Assembly (NCBI GenBank): GCA_903928685.1
Contig: CAIYRS010000056.1
Span: 1-45,498 of the forward strand
Origin: an uncultured Methylococcaceae bacterium
GTDB lineage: Bacteria > Pseudomonadota > Gammaproteobacteria > Methylococcales > Methylomonadaceae
Length of the DNA stretch: 45,498 nucleotides
Reading direction: 5' to 3'
Part shown: positions 8,636-18,560 of the stretch, piece after piece
How the letters are laid out: the number at the start of each line of letters is the position of its first letter
Numbering within the stretch: position 1 is the first letter of the stretch
Translations under genes and position numbers: made by a program
The notes under the pieces: model-generated
Seen by the model: the letters and a program-made list of their open reading frames with translations, nothing else
Database searches by the model: none
What the model was told of the DNA's origin: nothing

Positions 8636-10176
8636 ACCTCGCCTTTTTGTGGATGCTGGCGTTGTTTATGGTTATGCAATTTGTTGACGGCATTGATATA
8701 GGCTTTTGCTGAAGCGACCACAATATCGGTGTCTGCACCCAAACCGTTGACTATGCGCCCTGCTTTGCCTAATCGCACGGTAACTTCGCCTTGGGAGTCG
8801 GTGCCATTGGTGATGTTGTTTACTGAATATAATTCCAAATTAGCCTTGGTCTGCACCAAACTTTCTATGGCTTTTAAGGTGGCATCTACCACGCCGCCGC
8901 CTTCGGCATTACCGATCACTTCTTTATTATCAATACGTAAGGTCACTGTGGCAAAAGGCTTTTCGCCCGTTTCCGAACAAACTTTCAAAGCTATCAATTT
9001 GATATGCTCATCTTCGGCATCCAAAGAGGTTTCGGAAATCAAGGTTTGCAAATCTTCGTCGAAAATCTCGTGTTTTTTGTCAGCCAATTGTTTGAACCGG
9101 GCAAACGCCTCGTTGATTTCTTCTTCGGAAGCGAATTCAAAACCCAACTCGGCAATCCGGCTCTTGAAGGCATTGCGGCCTGAGTGTTTGCCCAATACCA
9201 TTCGGTTCGCAGACCAGCCCACGTCTTCCGCACGCATGATTTCGTAAGTCTCACGGCTTTTCAACACACCATCTTGGTGAATGCCCGCTTCATGAGCAAA
9301 GGCATTCGCACCAACGATGGCTTTATTTGGCTGTACTGGAAATCCGGTAATGGTGGAAACCAATTTGGAACAAGTTAAAATTTCTTTGGTGTCGATCCGC
9401 GTGGTGCAGCTAAATACATCTTGGCGAGTACGCACTGCCATAACCACTTCTTCCAAAGAAGCGTTACCTGCACGTTCACCCAAGCCATTGATAGTACATT
9501 CCACTTGGCGCGCGCCATTCATTACAGCAGATAAGGAATTCGCCACTGCCAAGCCCAAATCATTATGGCAATGCACTGAGAAAATGGCTTTGTCTGAGTT
9601 GGGGATGCGGTGGATCAAATTAGCGATAGTCGCGCCAAATTGTTGCGGGATGCTGTAGCCGACAGTATCAGGGATGTTTAAGGTGGTCGCGCCAGCGTTA
9701 ATGACCGCTTCCAAAATCCGGCACAAGAAGTCTTCATCTGAACGCCCAGCATCTTCTGGCGAAAACTCGACATCGTCGGTATATTGCCGCGCTCGTTTGA
9801 CCGCGCTGACGGCATGTTCAATCACTTGCTCCGGTGTCATCTGCAATTTCATTTGCATGTGGATGGGCGATGTAGCGATGAAGGTATGGATACGCGAACG
9901 TGCTGCACCTTTTAAGGCAGCACCAGCGCGGTCTATGTCTTTATCCAAAGCTCTCGCCAAACCGCACACGGTGCTGTCTTTGATGATATTGGCAACGGCC
10001 TGCACCGCCTCAAAATCGCCAGGGCTGGCGGCAGGAAATCCGGCTTCGATAACGTCAACGCGCAACCGCTCTAAGGCGCGTGCAATCCTGACTTTTTCGT
10101 CACGGGTCATGGATGCGCCTGGGCTTTGCTCGCCGTCACGCAAAGTGGTGTCAAATATAATTAAATGGTCTTTCAT
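8632..10176 (-). CDS. leuA: 2-isopropylmalate synthase
   Basis: A 514-residue enzyme joining acetyl-CoA and 2-oxoisovalerate in the first step of leucine synthesis. The catalytic TIM barrel opens with [19 protein letters not shown] and contains [16 protein letters not shown] (metal-binding HxH) and [15 protein letters not shown]. The C-terminal third, with [19 protein letters not shown] and [15 protein letters not shown], is the leucine-sensing regulatory domain, so feedback inhibition is expected. An upstream ATG at 10209 is possible, but ATG at 10176 fits the family N-terminus ([11 protein letters not shown]). It follows pssA on the same strand after about 250 bases. Confidence 0.96.
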   Translation of the reverse strand: MKDHLIIFDTTLRDGEQSPGASMTRDEKVRIARALERLRVDVIEAGFPAASPGDFEAVQAVANIIKDSTVCGLARALDKDIDRAGAALKGAARSRIHTFIATSPIHMQMKLQMTPEQVIEHAVSAVKRARQYTDDVEFSPEDAGRSDEDFLCRILEAVINAGATTLNIPDTVGYSIPQQFGATIANLIHRIPNSDKAIFSVHCHNDLGLAVANSLSAVMNGARQVECTINGLGERAGNASLEEVVMAVRTRQDVFSCTTRIDTKEILTCSKLVSTITGFPVQPNKAIVGANAFAHEAGIHQDGVLKSRETYEIMRAEDVGWSANRMVLGKHSGRNAFKSRIAELGFEFASEEEINEAFARFKQLADKKHEIFDEDLQTLISETSLDAEDEHIKLIALKVCSETGEKPFATVTLRIDNKEVIGNAEGGGVVDATLKAIESLVQTKANLELYSVNNITNGTDSQGEVTVRLGKAGRIVNGLGADTDIVVASAKAYINAVNKLHNHKQRQHPQKGEV

Positions 10177-10423
10177 AGCAAACTCGAATAGTTTTTTGAG
10201 GACAGCCAAACGCTTTGTCGGTCGTCACATAGAAATAAAGATTAAAAACGCTGATAAAAGGAATTGGCTGCCCATCAGGGCAGTAGTACTAAAACGAGGC
10301 GCACGGCACACAAAGCTGCCAAACCGATGTCGGCAGCAGTTGTATAAGCGTAACTTGAAGATGCGGAGGGGATGTTCATGGCGGCTGACTATACCGGATT
10401 GACTGTAAGCCCTCAAGCAGATT
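10177..10423. other. Intergenic leader between pssA and leuA
   Basis: About 250 bases with no convincing gene. Two short hairpins can be drawn (10268-10283, CTGCCCATCAGGGCAG, and 10316-10338 with GCTGCC/GGCAGC arms). No leucine-rich leader peptide was found on the leuA strand, so classical attenuation is not supported. Confidence 0.4.
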
Positions 10424-11164
10424 TTAGCCTTTGCGTTCTTGTAAGATGCGTTTGCGCTGTATCAAGGTAATCACTGGCCCAGAAACGGCATAGCATAAGA
10501 ACAACAAAAATAACATGGTTTGTGGTTGCGCCATAACAAAACCAATTGCCAACATCACTGAAATCGCTACGACAAAAGGCACTTTTCCTTTCAAATCAAT
10601 TTGTTTAAAACTGGAATATCGGAAGTTACTGACCATCAACAAACCAGTGGTTATGGTGAGGATGATCCCCAAATATTTAATCATGTCGATGTCATAGCCG
10701 TGTTCCAAGCTGATCCAAATAAAACCAGCAATAATAGCGGCGGCAGCTGGGCTAGGTAGGCCTTGAAAGTAGCGCTTGTCGGCAGATTCTATCTGGGTAT
10801 TGAAACGCGCCAAACGCAATGCACCGCCAGCGGTATGCACAAAAGCGGCAAATAATCCTAATCGCCCTAAACTGGCAAATGCCCATAAATACATGACCAA
10901 GGCGGGGGCGACGCCAAAGGCAACCATATCTGACAAGCTATCGTATTGAGCGCCAAATTCACTTTGGGTGTTAGTCAATCTTGCTACCCTGCCATCTAAG
11001 CCATCTAAAATCATGGCAATAAAAATAGCGATAACGGCGGTTTCGTAACGTCCGTTCACGGCAGAAATAATCGCGTAAAAACCGGAGAATAATGCGCCTG
11101 TGGTAAACAAATTGGGCAGTAAATAGATACCACGAGGGCGGGAGGAAGTTTTTTCTGGTGTCAT
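10424..11164 (-). CDS. pssA: CDP-diacylglycerol--serine O-phosphatidyltransferase
   Basis: A 246-residue membrane enzyme making phosphatidylserine, precursor of phosphatidylethanolamine. The CDP-alcohol phosphotransferase signature D-G-x2-A-R-x8-G-x3-D-x3-D is intact, read as DGRVAR, then GAQYD and SLSD. Hydrophobic segments fill the rest of the chain, consistent with about eight membrane helices. It is of the multi-pass type II class rather than the E. coli peripheral enzyme. Placement upstream of leuA is common in methanotrophs and some other proteobacteria (from memory). Confidence 0.94.
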   Translation of the reverse strand: MTPEKTSSRPRGIYLLPNLFTTGALFSGFYAIISAVNGRYETAVIAIFIAMILDGLDGRVARLTNTQSEFGAQYDSLSDMVAFGVAPALVMYLWAFASLGRLGLFAAFVHTAGGALRLARFNTQIESADKRYFQGLPSPAAAAIIAGFIWISLEHGYDIDMIKYLGIILTITTGLLMVSNFRYSSFKQIDLKGKVPFVVAISVMLAIGFVMAQPQTMLFLLFLCYAVSGPVITLIQRKRILQERKG

Positions 11165-11284
11165 GCTTATGCTCTAATGCGGTAAAAAATCATTTCCGCC
11201 CATTATACAATGCAGCGTAACGGCATAGCTAACAAACACGATGCTGTTTGGGCGCTGACTTTAACCGGAAACAAAAAATTATCC

Positions 11285-12124
11285 CTAAGGGCTTTTCGAG
11301 TTTGTGGATTTTTTCTTTGGCAAAAATGGCAATAGCAGTTGCGCCATTAAATTTGCTGGCACAGGCTCATCAATGCCATATTTTACAGGCCATTGTTTAG
11401 GAAGATAAAAAGTACCAAACAGCTTATCAACCCAAGGCAACAACGGCGCATAATTTTTGTTGATAACGGCATGGCTGTCGTTAGTATGATGCCAGTGGTG
11501 AAATGCTGGTGTGGACAGCAACCATTCAAAACACCCAAACCGCCAACGTAAATTGCTATGGATAAAAAATCCCCAGAGCGTACCGACCAACATGATTAAC
11601 ATCGGCACCATGTCGACCTGATTCGCCATTGGCTGTGCTAAACCCAAAAAATACATCGGCAGCAAACCACAGAACCGGGGAAATACTAAATCTATTGGAT
11701 GGGCTCGGGTATTTACAAGCCAATCTATGTGTGGCGCACTATGATGAATAGCATGGAAGCGCCATAAGTAGGTATTTTCGTGCATCCATCGATGCCCCCA
11801 ATAAGTCCCAATTTCACCAACAATCATCGCCGCAAAAAACCGAGCCAGAAACGGTAATTCAGCAAGCTGGCGATGCAATTCTAACGGCATGTAATCGTGC
11901 AATAACATTGCCGTTAACGACATGGGCACAATAAGTAATATTTTTGGCACCAAACCGCTAAGGAAAAAATAGTACAAATCGACAGCAAAATCTTGTCGGA
12001 AGAACTTTTGCTTATGCAAAGGATAGAGTTTTTCTAAAGGTAGAAAAATCGCGACGATTATCAACAACCAAACGGATAGCCTAAAAAGATCAACAAGGAT
12101 TATCGGCAAATTCAACTCCATCAA
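11285..12124 (-). CDS. Fatty acid hydroxylase / sterol desaturase family membrane protein
   Basis: A 279-residue integral membrane di-iron oxygenase. Three histidine clusters are visible: HRWMH, HAIHHS and HHWHH with HTNDSHAVINKNYAPLLP following. At least four hydrophobic segments flank them. The family acts on lipids (sterol C4/C5, fatty acid or carotenoid hydroxylation); the substrate cannot be read from sequence. It stands alone between pssA and a PEP-CTERM gene, both on the same strand. Methanotrophs often carry several such genes, some linked to sterol or hopanoid metabolism, but no such neighbour is seen here. Confidence 0.85.
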   Translation of the reverse strand: MMELNLPIILVDLFRLSVWLLIIVAIFLPLEKLYPLHKQKFFRQDFAVDLYYFFLSGLVPKILLIVPMSLTAMLLHDYMPLELHRQLAELPFLARFFAAMIVGEIGTYWGHRWMHENTYLWRFHAIHHSAPHIDWLVNTRAHPIDLVFPRFCGLLPMYFLGLAQPMANQVDMVPMLIMLVGTLWGFFIHSNLRWRFGCFEWLLSTPAFHHWHHTNDSHAVINKNYAPLLPWVDKLFGTFYLPKQWPVKYGIDEPVPANLMAQLLLPFLPKKKSTNSKSP

Positions 12125-12142
12125 GCACTAAAAAATGTAGGC

Positions 12143-12179
12143 AAAAAAAAGCGGATGTGGGCATTTGCCACACATCCGC
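12143..12179 (-). terminator. Rho-independent terminator of the PEP-CTERM gene
   Basis: Arms GCGGATGTG (12151-12159) and CACATCCGC (12171-12179) form a nine-pair stem. On the minus strand it is followed at once by eight T residues (the A-run at 12143-12150). It lies about 25 bases downstream of the PEP-CTERM gene stop and before the hydroxylase gene. Confidence 0.9.
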
Positions 12180-12204
12180 ATCTATTTTTAGATAACCCAG
12201 TATA

Positions 12205-13083
12205 TTAAGCGATCATTTTTTTGTTGTTTTCAGCCAATCTTTTTTGACCGAAAGCAATCACGAATAAACCGAACAATAATATGCCAATAGTTTCAGGTTC
12301 AGGCACTGCAACTAGTGAAACACCATCCAGCAATGAAAATGGTGGTTGGCCTGTTGGCGATCCTATCGCCAAAAATGACAACAACTGACTTGTTGCAGTT
12401 GCAGTGAACAGCATTTGCTGTTGTTGCCAATTTTGAAACCCCTGGCTAGGGTTATCCATCATAGAAGAAAACCTAACATCACCACCTGTCGCAATACCGA
12501 TGGCATTGGTACTGAGTTGTGACGCAGTCGCTGTAGTACCATTAGCCAAAGTAAGTGAGTTTACGTAAGTTATGCTACCACCAAGAGATACCCGCCACTG
12601 TTCTTTTGTCGCCCCAGTAAAACCAACTTGCTGACCAGCCGCTTGCCAAAAACTCAATCGATAAACTTGACCAACCGTTAATCCATTAATGGTTTGATAA
12701 ATAGAGCTGTTTCTAAACGCAGCATCAGAGACAATAAATTTTCCGCCATCTGGGCTGGTCGCTGGGATGCTATTCCCACCGGGATTCCATAATCCAAAAG
12801 TACCCCACTCTGCACCTGCTCCAACATTGGTCGGTGCTTGGCCTGGAAAAGTCAGAAAAGTATAACCGCCGCCAGTTGCATTAGTAATTTGCCAACCGGA
12901 CAGATTGCTATTATTGACTTGATAGGAATTGGTTGCAGTAGTGGTTTCAAAAGAACCGTTTTGCACCAAGTTAACTTGTGCCGCAAAAACCGATGGCGTG
13001 ACTGAAGCAAATAAAGCTAAAGACGATAATAAAACACTCAGCAAATGATTATTGCTTTTTGACGCAAATTTGTCACAAATCAT
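12205..13083 (-). CDS. PEP-CTERM sorting domain exported protein
   Basis: A 292-residue secreted or surface protein. An N-terminal signal peptide (hydrophobic core LLSVLLSSLALFASV, cleavage after VFAA) leads into a beta-rich region starting NLVQNGSFETTT, typical of DUF642-like or carbohydrate-binding jelly-roll folds. The C-terminus has VPEPETIGILLFGLFVIAFG followed by a basic tail, the PEP-CTERM signal processed by exosortase. The frame opens at 13149, but ATG at 13083 with GGTGA before it gives a clean signal peptide. No exosortase gene is in the window. The 270 bases upstream are AT-rich with no gene. Confidence 0.85.
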   Translation of the reverse strand: MICDKFASKSNNHLLSVLLSSLALFASVTPSVFAAQVNLVQNGSFETTTATNSYQVNNSNLSGWQITNATGGGYTFLTFPGQAPTNVGAGAEWGTFGLWNPGGNSIPATSPDGGKFIVSDAAFRNSSIYQTINGLTVGQVYRLSFWQAAGQQVGFTGATKEQWRVSLGGSITYVNSLTLANGTTATASQLSTNAIGIATGGDVRFSSMMDNPSQGFQNWQQQQMLFTATATSQLLSFLAIGSPTGQPPFSLLDGVSLVAVPEPETIGILLFGLFVIAFGQKRLAENNKKMIA

Positions 13084-13353
13084 TGAAATCACCATGATTT
13101 TTATTGAAAATAAAAGATACTGTAGCCTTACTAAAGCCACATTCCACACAATCTTTATTTATTGCATCCTAATTCAGCAATAAAAACACTAACTTTCCGG
13201 CAATCAATAGAATTAAATTAAAAGACAATCTTATCTATTAATTAGGTGGCGTAAAATTATTCGAAAATAATCCGTAAACCTTTTAATTATTGTGACATGG
13301 TTCGCATTTTTAACAAAATTATTTAACTCAAAACGATGTCATCGGAATTTTAA

Positions 13354-13731
13354 CTAAGCCTTTTCAGCTTTTTGGTAGCAATCAATCAGCTCCGCCAATA
13401 ACAATTTTTGGCTATCAGCAAAATCAACAAACATCACGCCAACGCCTGACGGAAACACATCATCTATCGTGTTATTTACATAAACAATTTGAGCTTTACA
13501 AAATAAAGCTTTGTTATCAGTTGTAATATGTAATTCACCAATAGAGGATATAGCTGAACCCGCTATGTCAGCAATATTACCTGCTAAAAAAGCACCATGT
13601 TCTGTAATATTGCAAAGATTGCCAACAAACGCTTCATCACCGACTGTAAATCGGTAACCCGCATTAAACTCAATGCGAATGCTACGCCGACGCTCCTGCC
13701 CTGTGGGATGTAATGTAATTATTTTATTCAT
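13354..13731 (-). CDS. PilZ-domain protein
   Basis: A 125-residue single-domain protein of the PilZ fold, which usually binds cyclic di-GMP. The binding motif R-x3-R is present as ERRRSIRIEF (residues about 13-22), and the second motif D/N-x-S/T-x2-G is CNITEHGAFL (about 41-50). It lies about 80 bases after sdhE on the same strand and may be read from the sdh operon or by itself. Its effector target is unknown. Confidence 0.8.
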   Translation of the reverse strand: MNKIITLHPTGQERRRSIRIEFNAGYRFTVGDEAFVGNLCNITEHGAFLAGNIADIAGSAISSIGELHITTDNKALFCKAQIVYVNNTIDDVFPSGVGVMFVDFADSQKLLLAELIDCYQKAEKA

Positions 13732-13814
13732 TTTATATTCTTATTATTTTACGAAGAATGCTTTACTGATTTGGAAAGCGCCCATTCTGGCAAATTTCTA
13801 AGAACAATAACGAA

Positions 13815-14051
13815 TTAAAAAACAAAACTGCGTAATTTTGGCAGCAAATCAATAAATGGATTTACTAACTTTGATGAATTAACCAACAATTCAATCAGTT
13901 CATCATCTTCCAATTGTAGTAACGCCAAAAACTGTTGCTGCTCGTTTGCATCCGCTTGCAAATACTGTGTTTGCAAATAGTTTTGCAAGATAGCGTCGAG
14001 TTCTTTAGTTCCCCTTCGACACTGCCACGCCAATTTTTTTAATTCGTTCAT
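13815..14051 (-). CDS. sdhE: FAD assembly factor SdhE
   Basis: A 78-residue helical protein that promotes covalent flavinylation of SdhA. The conserved RRG-x-x-E/L-x pattern is read as WQCRRGTKELDAIL near residue 12, and FLALLQLEDDELIELL matches the second half of the family. Its start ATG overlaps the sdhB stop as TAATG, so it is translationally coupled to the enzyme it matures. Size matches E. coli SdhE (YgfY). Confidence 0.93.
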   Translation of the reverse strand: MNELKKLAWQCRRGTKELDAILQNYLQTQYLQADANEQQQFLALLQLEDDELIELLVNSSKLVNPFIDLLPKLRSFVF

Positions 14052-14836
14052 TAACCTTGCTGTCTTTGTAACAACATTTTTTTGGTTTCAGCGATGGCTT
14101 TAGCAGGATTCAAGCCTTTCGGGCAAGTATCAGTACAATTCATAATGGTATGGCAACGGTAAAGCTTGAATGGGTCTTCTAATTCGTCCAAGCGCTCGCC
14201 CGTGTTTTCATCACGGCTATCAACCAACCAACGATAGGCTTGCAACAACACCGCCGGCCCCAAATAACGCTCACTATTCCACCAATAACTAGGGCAACTG
14301 GTAGAGCAACAAGCGCATAACACGCAATCGTACAAGCCATCCAACTTAGCGCGGTCTTCTTTGCTTTGTAAGCGCTCGCTATCCGCAGGAGCAGGTGTTT
14401 GCGTCTCCAACCAAGGCTTGATTGACGCGTACTGCGCGTAAAAATGAGTCATATCCGGCACCAAATCCTTAACCACTTGCATGTGCGGCAAAGGAAAAAT
14501 CTTAATTGTGCCAGAATAACTGTCGATGGCTTTGGTACAAGCCAAGGTGTTTTTGCCGTTAATGTTCATCGCGCAAGAACCGCAAACACCTTCACGACAG
14601 GAACGCCTAAAAGCCAAGCTACTGTCGACTTCATTTTTTATTTTTAAAATGGCATCCAGCACCATTGGCCCGCAGCTATCCATATCCAACTGGTAAACAT
14701 CTACCCTTGGATTTTCGCCCGATTCCGGATCCCAACGATACACCTCAAAATTTCGGACATTAACCGCGACTTCTGGTGCGTTGAAGGTTTCGCCTTTAAT
14801 TAAGCGGGAATTTTTCGGCAAGGTAAATTCTGCCAT
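14051..14836 (-). CDS. sdhB: Succinate dehydrogenase iron-sulfur subunit
   Basis: A 261-residue subunit passing electrons from FAD to the quinone site. The N-terminal 2Fe-2S domain has [12 protein letters not shown] and a later cysteine in TLACTKA; the C-terminal domain has [16 protein letters not shown] and [17 protein letters not shown] for the 4Fe-4S and 3Fe-4S clusters. The N-terminus is about 20 residues longer than the E. coli protein. It overlaps sdhA by one base and sdhE by one base in the sdhCDABE operon. Confidence 0.97.
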   Translation of the reverse strand: MAEFTLPKNSRLIKGETFNAPEVAVNVRNFEVYRWDPESGENPRVDVYQLDMDSCGPMVLDAILKIKNEVDSSLAFRRSCREGVCGSCAMNINGKNTLACTKAIDSYSGTIKIFPLPHMQVVKDLVPDMTHFYAQYASIKPWLETQTPAPADSERLQSKEDRAKLDGLYDCVLCACCSTSCPSYWWNSERYLGPAVLLQAYRWLVDSRDENTGERLDELEDPFKLYRCHTIMNCTDTCPKGLNPAKAIAETKKMLLQRQQG

Positions 14837-16623
14837 TAGTAAACCCTCTCTTTGGGTGGGATAACCTCAACATCATCAGTTAAGGTGTATAAATGTACGG
14901 GACGATAAGCAATTTTCACCGAACCATCTGCTTGCAACCAAGTGAGAGTATGCTTCATCCAATTGGCATCATCGCGGTTTGGGAAATCTTCACGGGCATG
15001 GCCGCCTCGGCTTTCGGTACGGTTTCCTGCGGCATTAATAGTCACTTTGGCTTGGCACAACAGATTATCCAGCTCCAAAGTTTCCACTAAATCGGTATTC
15101 CAAATCAGCGACTTATCTTTAACACCGACTTCAGCAAATGATTGGCTGATTTCATCCATCGCTTGAATGCCTTCCGTCAAGGTACTTTCGGTTCTGAATA
15201 CCGCCGCCTTAGTTTGCATAACCCGCTGCATATTCAAACGAATTTCAGAAGTCGATAAACTGCCGTTGGCATGACGGATTTTATCAAACCGAGCTAGCGC
15301 TTGGTCGCAAGCGTTCTTGGCAAGCGGTTTATGCGCTGTGCCAGGCTTAATCAATTCAGCACAACGGATAGCCGCCGAACGCCCAAACACCACCAAATCC
15401 AGCAAAGAATTAGAACCCAAACGATTAGCGCCATGCACAGACACACAAGCCGCCTCGCCGATCGCCATCAACCCCGGCACAATTTTGTCGGGATTATCAC
15501 CATCTAAAGTGACCACTTCCGCTTTGTAATTGGTAGGGATGCCGCCCATGTTGTAATGCACCGTCGGCAAAATTGGGATAGGTTGCTTAGTGACATCAAC
15601 GCCCGCAAAAATTTTTGCGGTTTCCGAAATACCCGGCAAACGTTCGTGAATAATCGCCGGATCAAGATGTTCGATATGCAAATAGACATGGTCTTTCAGC
15701 TTGCCCACGCCACGGCCTTCGTTGATTTCAATGGTAATAGCGCGGCTAACCACATCGCGAGAAGCCAAATCCTTGGCAGTCGGCGCATAACGCTCCATAA
15801 AACGCTCACCCTCGGAATTAGTGAGATAGCCGCCCTCACCCCGCACGCCTTCGGTAATCAAACAACCCGAACCATAAATACCCGTTGGATGAAATTGCAC
15901 GAATTCCATATCTTGCAACGGCAAGCCCGCGCGTAACACCATCGCACTGCCGTCACCCGTAACCGTATGCGCGGAAGTACAAGAGAAATAACTACGCCCA
16001 TAACCGCCAGTCGCCAATACCGTTTGATGAGCTTTAAACAAATGCAAAGAGCCATCATCCAAACACCAGGCCAACACGCCCCGGCATTCACCATCCTGCA
16101 TAATCAAATCCAAAGCGATGTATTCGATAAAAAATTCCGCTTGGTTTTTCAAGGCTTGTTGGTAAAGGGTATGCAAAATAGCGTGTCCGGTTTTATCCGC
16201 CGCCGCGCAAGTGCGTTGCGCTTGGCCTTTACCGAAATGCGTGGTCATGCCACCGAAGGCACGTTGATAAATCTTGCCATCTTCGGTACGCGAGAACGGC
16301 ACACCGTAATGTTCCAGCTCGATAATGGCAGGGATGGCCTCACGGCACATATATTCAATAGCATCTTGGTCGCCCAGCCAGTCGGAACCTTTAACGGTAT
16401 CGTACATATGGAAACGCCAATCATCCTCGCCCATATTGCCCAAAGCCGCACTAATACCACCTTGCGCGGCAACAGTATGGCTACGGGTAGGGAAAACTTT
16501 GCTTAAACACGCAGTTTTCAAACCCCGCTCCGCCATCCCTAAAGTCGCCCGTAAACCAGCGCCACCAGCACCGACAACCACCACATCATAAGCATGTTCA
16601 ATAATTTTATACGCAGCCGTCAT
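14836..16623 (-). CDS. sdhA: Succinate dehydrogenase flavoprotein subunit
   Basis: A 595-residue catalytic subunit oxidising succinate to fumarate. FAD-binding GxGxxG is [13 protein letters not shown]; the histidine carrying covalent FAD is in [17 protein letters not shown]. Conserved substrate-site segments include [15 protein letters not shown] and the capping-domain arginine region ([19 protein letters not shown]). [13 protein letters not shown] near the C-terminal part completes the pattern. It sits between sdhD and sdhB. Assignment as SDH rather than fumarate reductase is supported by the two-gene membrane anchor and SdhE. Confidence 0.98.
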   Translation of the reverse strand: MTAAYKIIEHAYDVVVVGAGGAGLRATLGMAERGLKTACLSKVFPTRSHTVAAQGGISAALGNMGEDDWRFHMYDTVKGSDWLGDQDAIEYMCREAIPAIIELEHYGVPFSRTEDGKIYQRAFGGMTTHFGKGQAQRTCAAADKTGHAILHTLYQQALKNQAEFFIEYIALDLIMQDGECRGVLAWCLDDGSLHLFKAHQTVLATGGYGRSYFSCTSAHTVTGDGSAMVLRAGLPLQDMEFVQFHPTGIYGSGCLITEGVRGEGGYLTNSEGERFMERYAPTAKDLASRDVVSRAITIEINEGRGVGKLKDHVYLHIEHLDPAIIHERLPGISETAKIFAGVDVTKQPIPILPTVHYNMGGIPTNYKAEVVTLDGDNPDKIVPGLMAIGEAACVSVHGANRLGSNSLLDLVVFGRSAAIRCAELIKPGTAHKPLAKNACDQALARFDKIRHANGSLSTSEIRLNMQRVMQTKAAVFRTESTLTEGIQAMDEISQSFAEVGVKDKSLIWNTDLVETLELDNLLCQAKVTINAAGNRTESRGGHAREDFPNRDDANWMKHTLTWLQADGSVKIAYRPVHLYTLTDDVEVIPPKERVY

Positions 16624-16626
16624 TTT

Positions 16627-17004
16627 TTATCCTGCCAACACAATACGCAGTACAGCAATTACAGCCGCCAACGCCAACAATAAAAAGCTTAAATTCACTG
16701 CCCAAACAGCAATAATTTTTATATTTTCACCCGCATAATCTTCTATAACCACCTGCAAGCCTAAAGCGCCGTGATAACACGCCAGCAGCAACCAAGCGAC
16801 AATAGCGACCGTATGCACAGGCTCAGCCAACCAAACTAAGGTTTCTTGGTAAGGCGCGTTTAAGCCCATCGTCAAAAAACTAAGCAACCAAAACGTCAAC
16901 GGCACTAAAGCAAATGCCGTCACCCGTTGCATCCACCAATGGGCAGTACCCGATTTTGCCGAGCCAAGGCCACGAACTTTAGCGAGCGGTGCTTGATAAG
17001 CCAT
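16627..17004 (-). CDS. sdhD: Succinate dehydrogenase membrane anchor SdhD
   Basis: A 125-residue protein with three hydrophobic helices (around WMQRVTAFALVPLTFWLLSF, TVAIVAWLLLACYHGALGLQ and the C-terminal LSFLLLALAAVIAVLRIVLA). The helix II motif HGALGLQVVIEDY contains the heme-proximal histidine and the Asp-Tyr pair of SdhD. The frame extends to 17055, but ATG at 17004 is preceded by a strong AGGAGG and fits the family start. It lies 3 bases upstream of sdhA and just downstream of sdhC. Confidence 0.94.
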   Translation of the reverse strand: MAYQAPLAKVRGLGSAKSGTAHWWMQRVTAFALVPLTFWLLSFLTMGLNAPYQETLVWLAEPVHTVAIVAWLLLACYHGALGLQVVIEDYAGENIKIIAVWAVNLSFLLLALAAVIAVLRIVLAG

Positions 17005-17018
17005 AATGCCTCCTTTCC

Positions 17019-17396
17019 TTATACCAGAATAAATGTCAGCAAGGTCAACAACCAAGATGCCGCCAGCTCTATCAGCACATATTGATTAAGCTTAGCGTGT
17101 TCAAAACTCAAGCCCGCATCCCACAACAAATGGCGGATACCGTGGCATAAATGAAAAAACAACGCGTAAATAAAGCCCCAATACATCACTTTAAAAACCA
17201 TTAAACTCATGATTGCCTGCATATCGGCATAAGCCTGCTGACCAGAAACCAGCACCGATAACAACCAAACAACCAAAACCAATCCCAAAGACAACAAAAC
17301 GCCAGTAATCCTATGGGTAATAGAAACCAAGCCTGTCAGTGGTAATTTATAAACTTGTAAATGTGGGGAAGTGGGTCTTTTTGAAGGGATTGCCAT
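17019..17396 (-). CDS. sdhC: Succinate dehydrogenase cytochrome b556 subunit SdhC
   Basis: A 125-residue membrane subunit, first gene of the sdh operon. It begins MAIPSKRPTSPHLQVYKLPL, followed by SITHRITGVLLS, the helix I signature, and HLCHGIRHLLWDAGL, whose histidine is the heme b ligand. Three membrane helices are evident. Length agrees with the E. coli protein. The promoter must lie between 17397 and about 17560; no strong consensus was found there. Confidence 0.95.
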   Translation of the reverse strand: MAIPSKRPTSPHLQVYKLPLTGLVSITHRITGVLLSLGLVLVVWLLSVLVSGQQAYADMQAIMSLMVFKVMYWGFIYALFFHLCHGIRHLLWDAGLSFEHAKLNQYVLIELAASWLLTLLTFILV

Positions 17397-17454
17397 TCAT
17401 TTTATCCTGATGTATCGAAGTAATAATCTAAGTGCTTATGCAAAAATTTTGCTA

Positions 17455-17487
17455 AAACCTTTCAGCCCTTAAAGACCTGAAAGGTTT
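17455..17487 (-). terminator. Hairpin between ybjQ pair and sdhC
   Basis: An 11-base perfect inverted repeat (AAACCTTTCAG at 17455-17465 and CTGAAAGGTTT at 17477-17487). Read on the minus strand, an AAAATTTTT stretch follows about five bases later. It probably ends transcription of the small membrane protein/ybjQ unit before the sdh operon; the T-run is imperfect. Confidence 0.5.
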
Positions 17488-17568
17488 AAATGCCTGAAAA
17501 CTTATGCTTGATTACTTATAAAGTTTGGGTTCAGGCACTGGAGAAGCCTGTCGCAGTTACGTACAAGA

Positions 17569-17778
17569 TTACAAATCATGTCCATCATTTAATCGCTCTG
17601 TTTCCTTTGCCTCTTTCGACACAAAGGAAACAACCAATACAACGACTAATAAAACCCCTAATGTGGTTAAGATTTTATAAAGTATTTCTGGAGACCAAAA
17701 GGAAAACCACAACTGCAATAAAAATACGAAAGCACCAACAACAAAAAGTCCGATACTTATAAGTACGCTTAATCTCAT
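17569..17778 (-). CDS. Small membrane protein, function unknown
   Basis: A 69-residue protein with two hydrophobic segments (about residues 3-25, LSVLISIGLFVVGAFVFLLQ, and 36-53, ILTTLGVLLVVVLVVSFV) and a charged C-terminal tail. It starts 12 bases after the ybjQ stop, on the same strand, so the two are probably co-transcribed. No family was recognised. The overlapping plus-strand frame has no such organisation and is taken as a shadow. Confidence 0.65.
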   Translation of the reverse strand: MRLSVLISIGLFVVGAFVFLLQLWFSFWSPEILYKILTTLGVLLVVVLVVSFVSKEAKETERLNDGHDL

Positions 17779-17790
17779 AATGCCACCACC

Positions 17791-18120
17791 TTATTCAGGA
17801 ACAACCACCACAGCCGAACCATAACATAAAACTTCTGTAACACCAGCCATTAGCTCTGTTGCATCATAACGCATACCTATAATGGCATTTGCGCCATTTT
17901 TTGCCGCTTGCTTACACATAATTTCATATGCCTCAATACGGGCTTTTTCACATAGGTTTGTGTAAATGGAAATATTTCCTCCAAATATTGCTTGTACCAT
18001 GCCAAAGAAGTTACCAACAACTGAGCGAGATCTAACGGTAATTCCTCTCACAATGCCTACATTTTTTACAACTTTATAGCCAGGCAATTCTAAACATGTA
18101 GTTACCATTGATCTTTGCAT
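17791..18120 (-). CDS. ybjQ: YbjQ/UPF0145 family protein
   Basis: A 109-residue protein of the YbjQ family (also called putative heavy-metal-binding domain), a pentameric cytosolic fold of unknown role. Family features seen: VVKNVGIVRGITVRSRSVVGN near the N-terminus, EKARIEAYEIMCKQAAKNGA and NAIIGMRYD, and a final GSAVVV strand. The ATG at 18120 has AGGA seven bases upstream. It is followed by a small membrane protein gene. The 283 bases between it and tRNA-Lys contain nothing recognised. Confidence 0.85.
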   Translation of the reverse strand: MQRSMVTTCLELPGYKVVKNVGIVRGITVRSRSVVGNFFGMVQAIFGGNISIYTNLCEKARIEAYEIMCKQAAKNGANAIIGMRYDATELMAGVTEVLCYGSAVVVVPE

Positions 18121-18403
18121 TTGTTTTTCCTATTTTGAATATAACAAGGGTTTTAGGAATTACGCCAAATAAACTATGGTTTGATTGTAATACGCTTTCG
18201 CTTATAGGAGCTATATTCTATAGAACAGCAATCCCTCCACTCCCGCCGCTAGAGCCAGCAAACTAGGCTATAAAAGACAAGTCTTAGCAAATACAGAAAT
18301 TATCTATTTCTTATATCTACCACTTAAGCAGAATAAATCCACCCAAAATAGATTTTATCTATACACACAACCCGCTTTAACTTAGAATCGCAAGTCTCGT
18401 TTG

Positions 18404-18479
18404 GGGGTGTTAGCTCAGTTGGTAGAGCAAGGGACTCTTAATCCTTGGGTCGAGAGTTCGAGTCTCTCACGCCCCACCA
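18404..18479 (+). tRNA. tRNA-Lys (anticodon CTT)
   Basis: A complete cloverleaf: acceptor GGGGTGT with ACGCCCC, D arm GCTCAGTTGGTAGAGC, anticodon stem AGGGA/TCCTT around loop CTCTTAA (anticodon CTT, lysine AAG), T arm GAGAGTTCGAGTCTCTC, discriminator A and encoded CCA at 18477-18479. A TAGAAT about 17 bases upstream may be its -10 element. Confidence 0.96.
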
Positions 18480-18560
18480 ATCGTAGCTCAATTCTATAAA
18501 AAAGCATTTCTGCTTATCTTGCAACGCACCCATCAAGAATACACCTAGCCATCCCCTGCT

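Noticed and set aside
10225..10416. Possible leader peptide for leuA attenuation
   Set aside because: No run of leucine codons and no terminator/antiterminator pair could be drawn.
14836..16623. Fumarate reductase as identity of the flavoprotein
   Set aside because: Gene order sdhC-D-A-B-E, anchor motifs and the SdhE gene support succinate dehydrogenase.
17490..17762. 90-residue plus-strand frame opposite the small membrane protein
   Set aside because: Lys/Thr-rich with no motif; the minus frame has two clear membrane segments and operon spacing with ybjQ.
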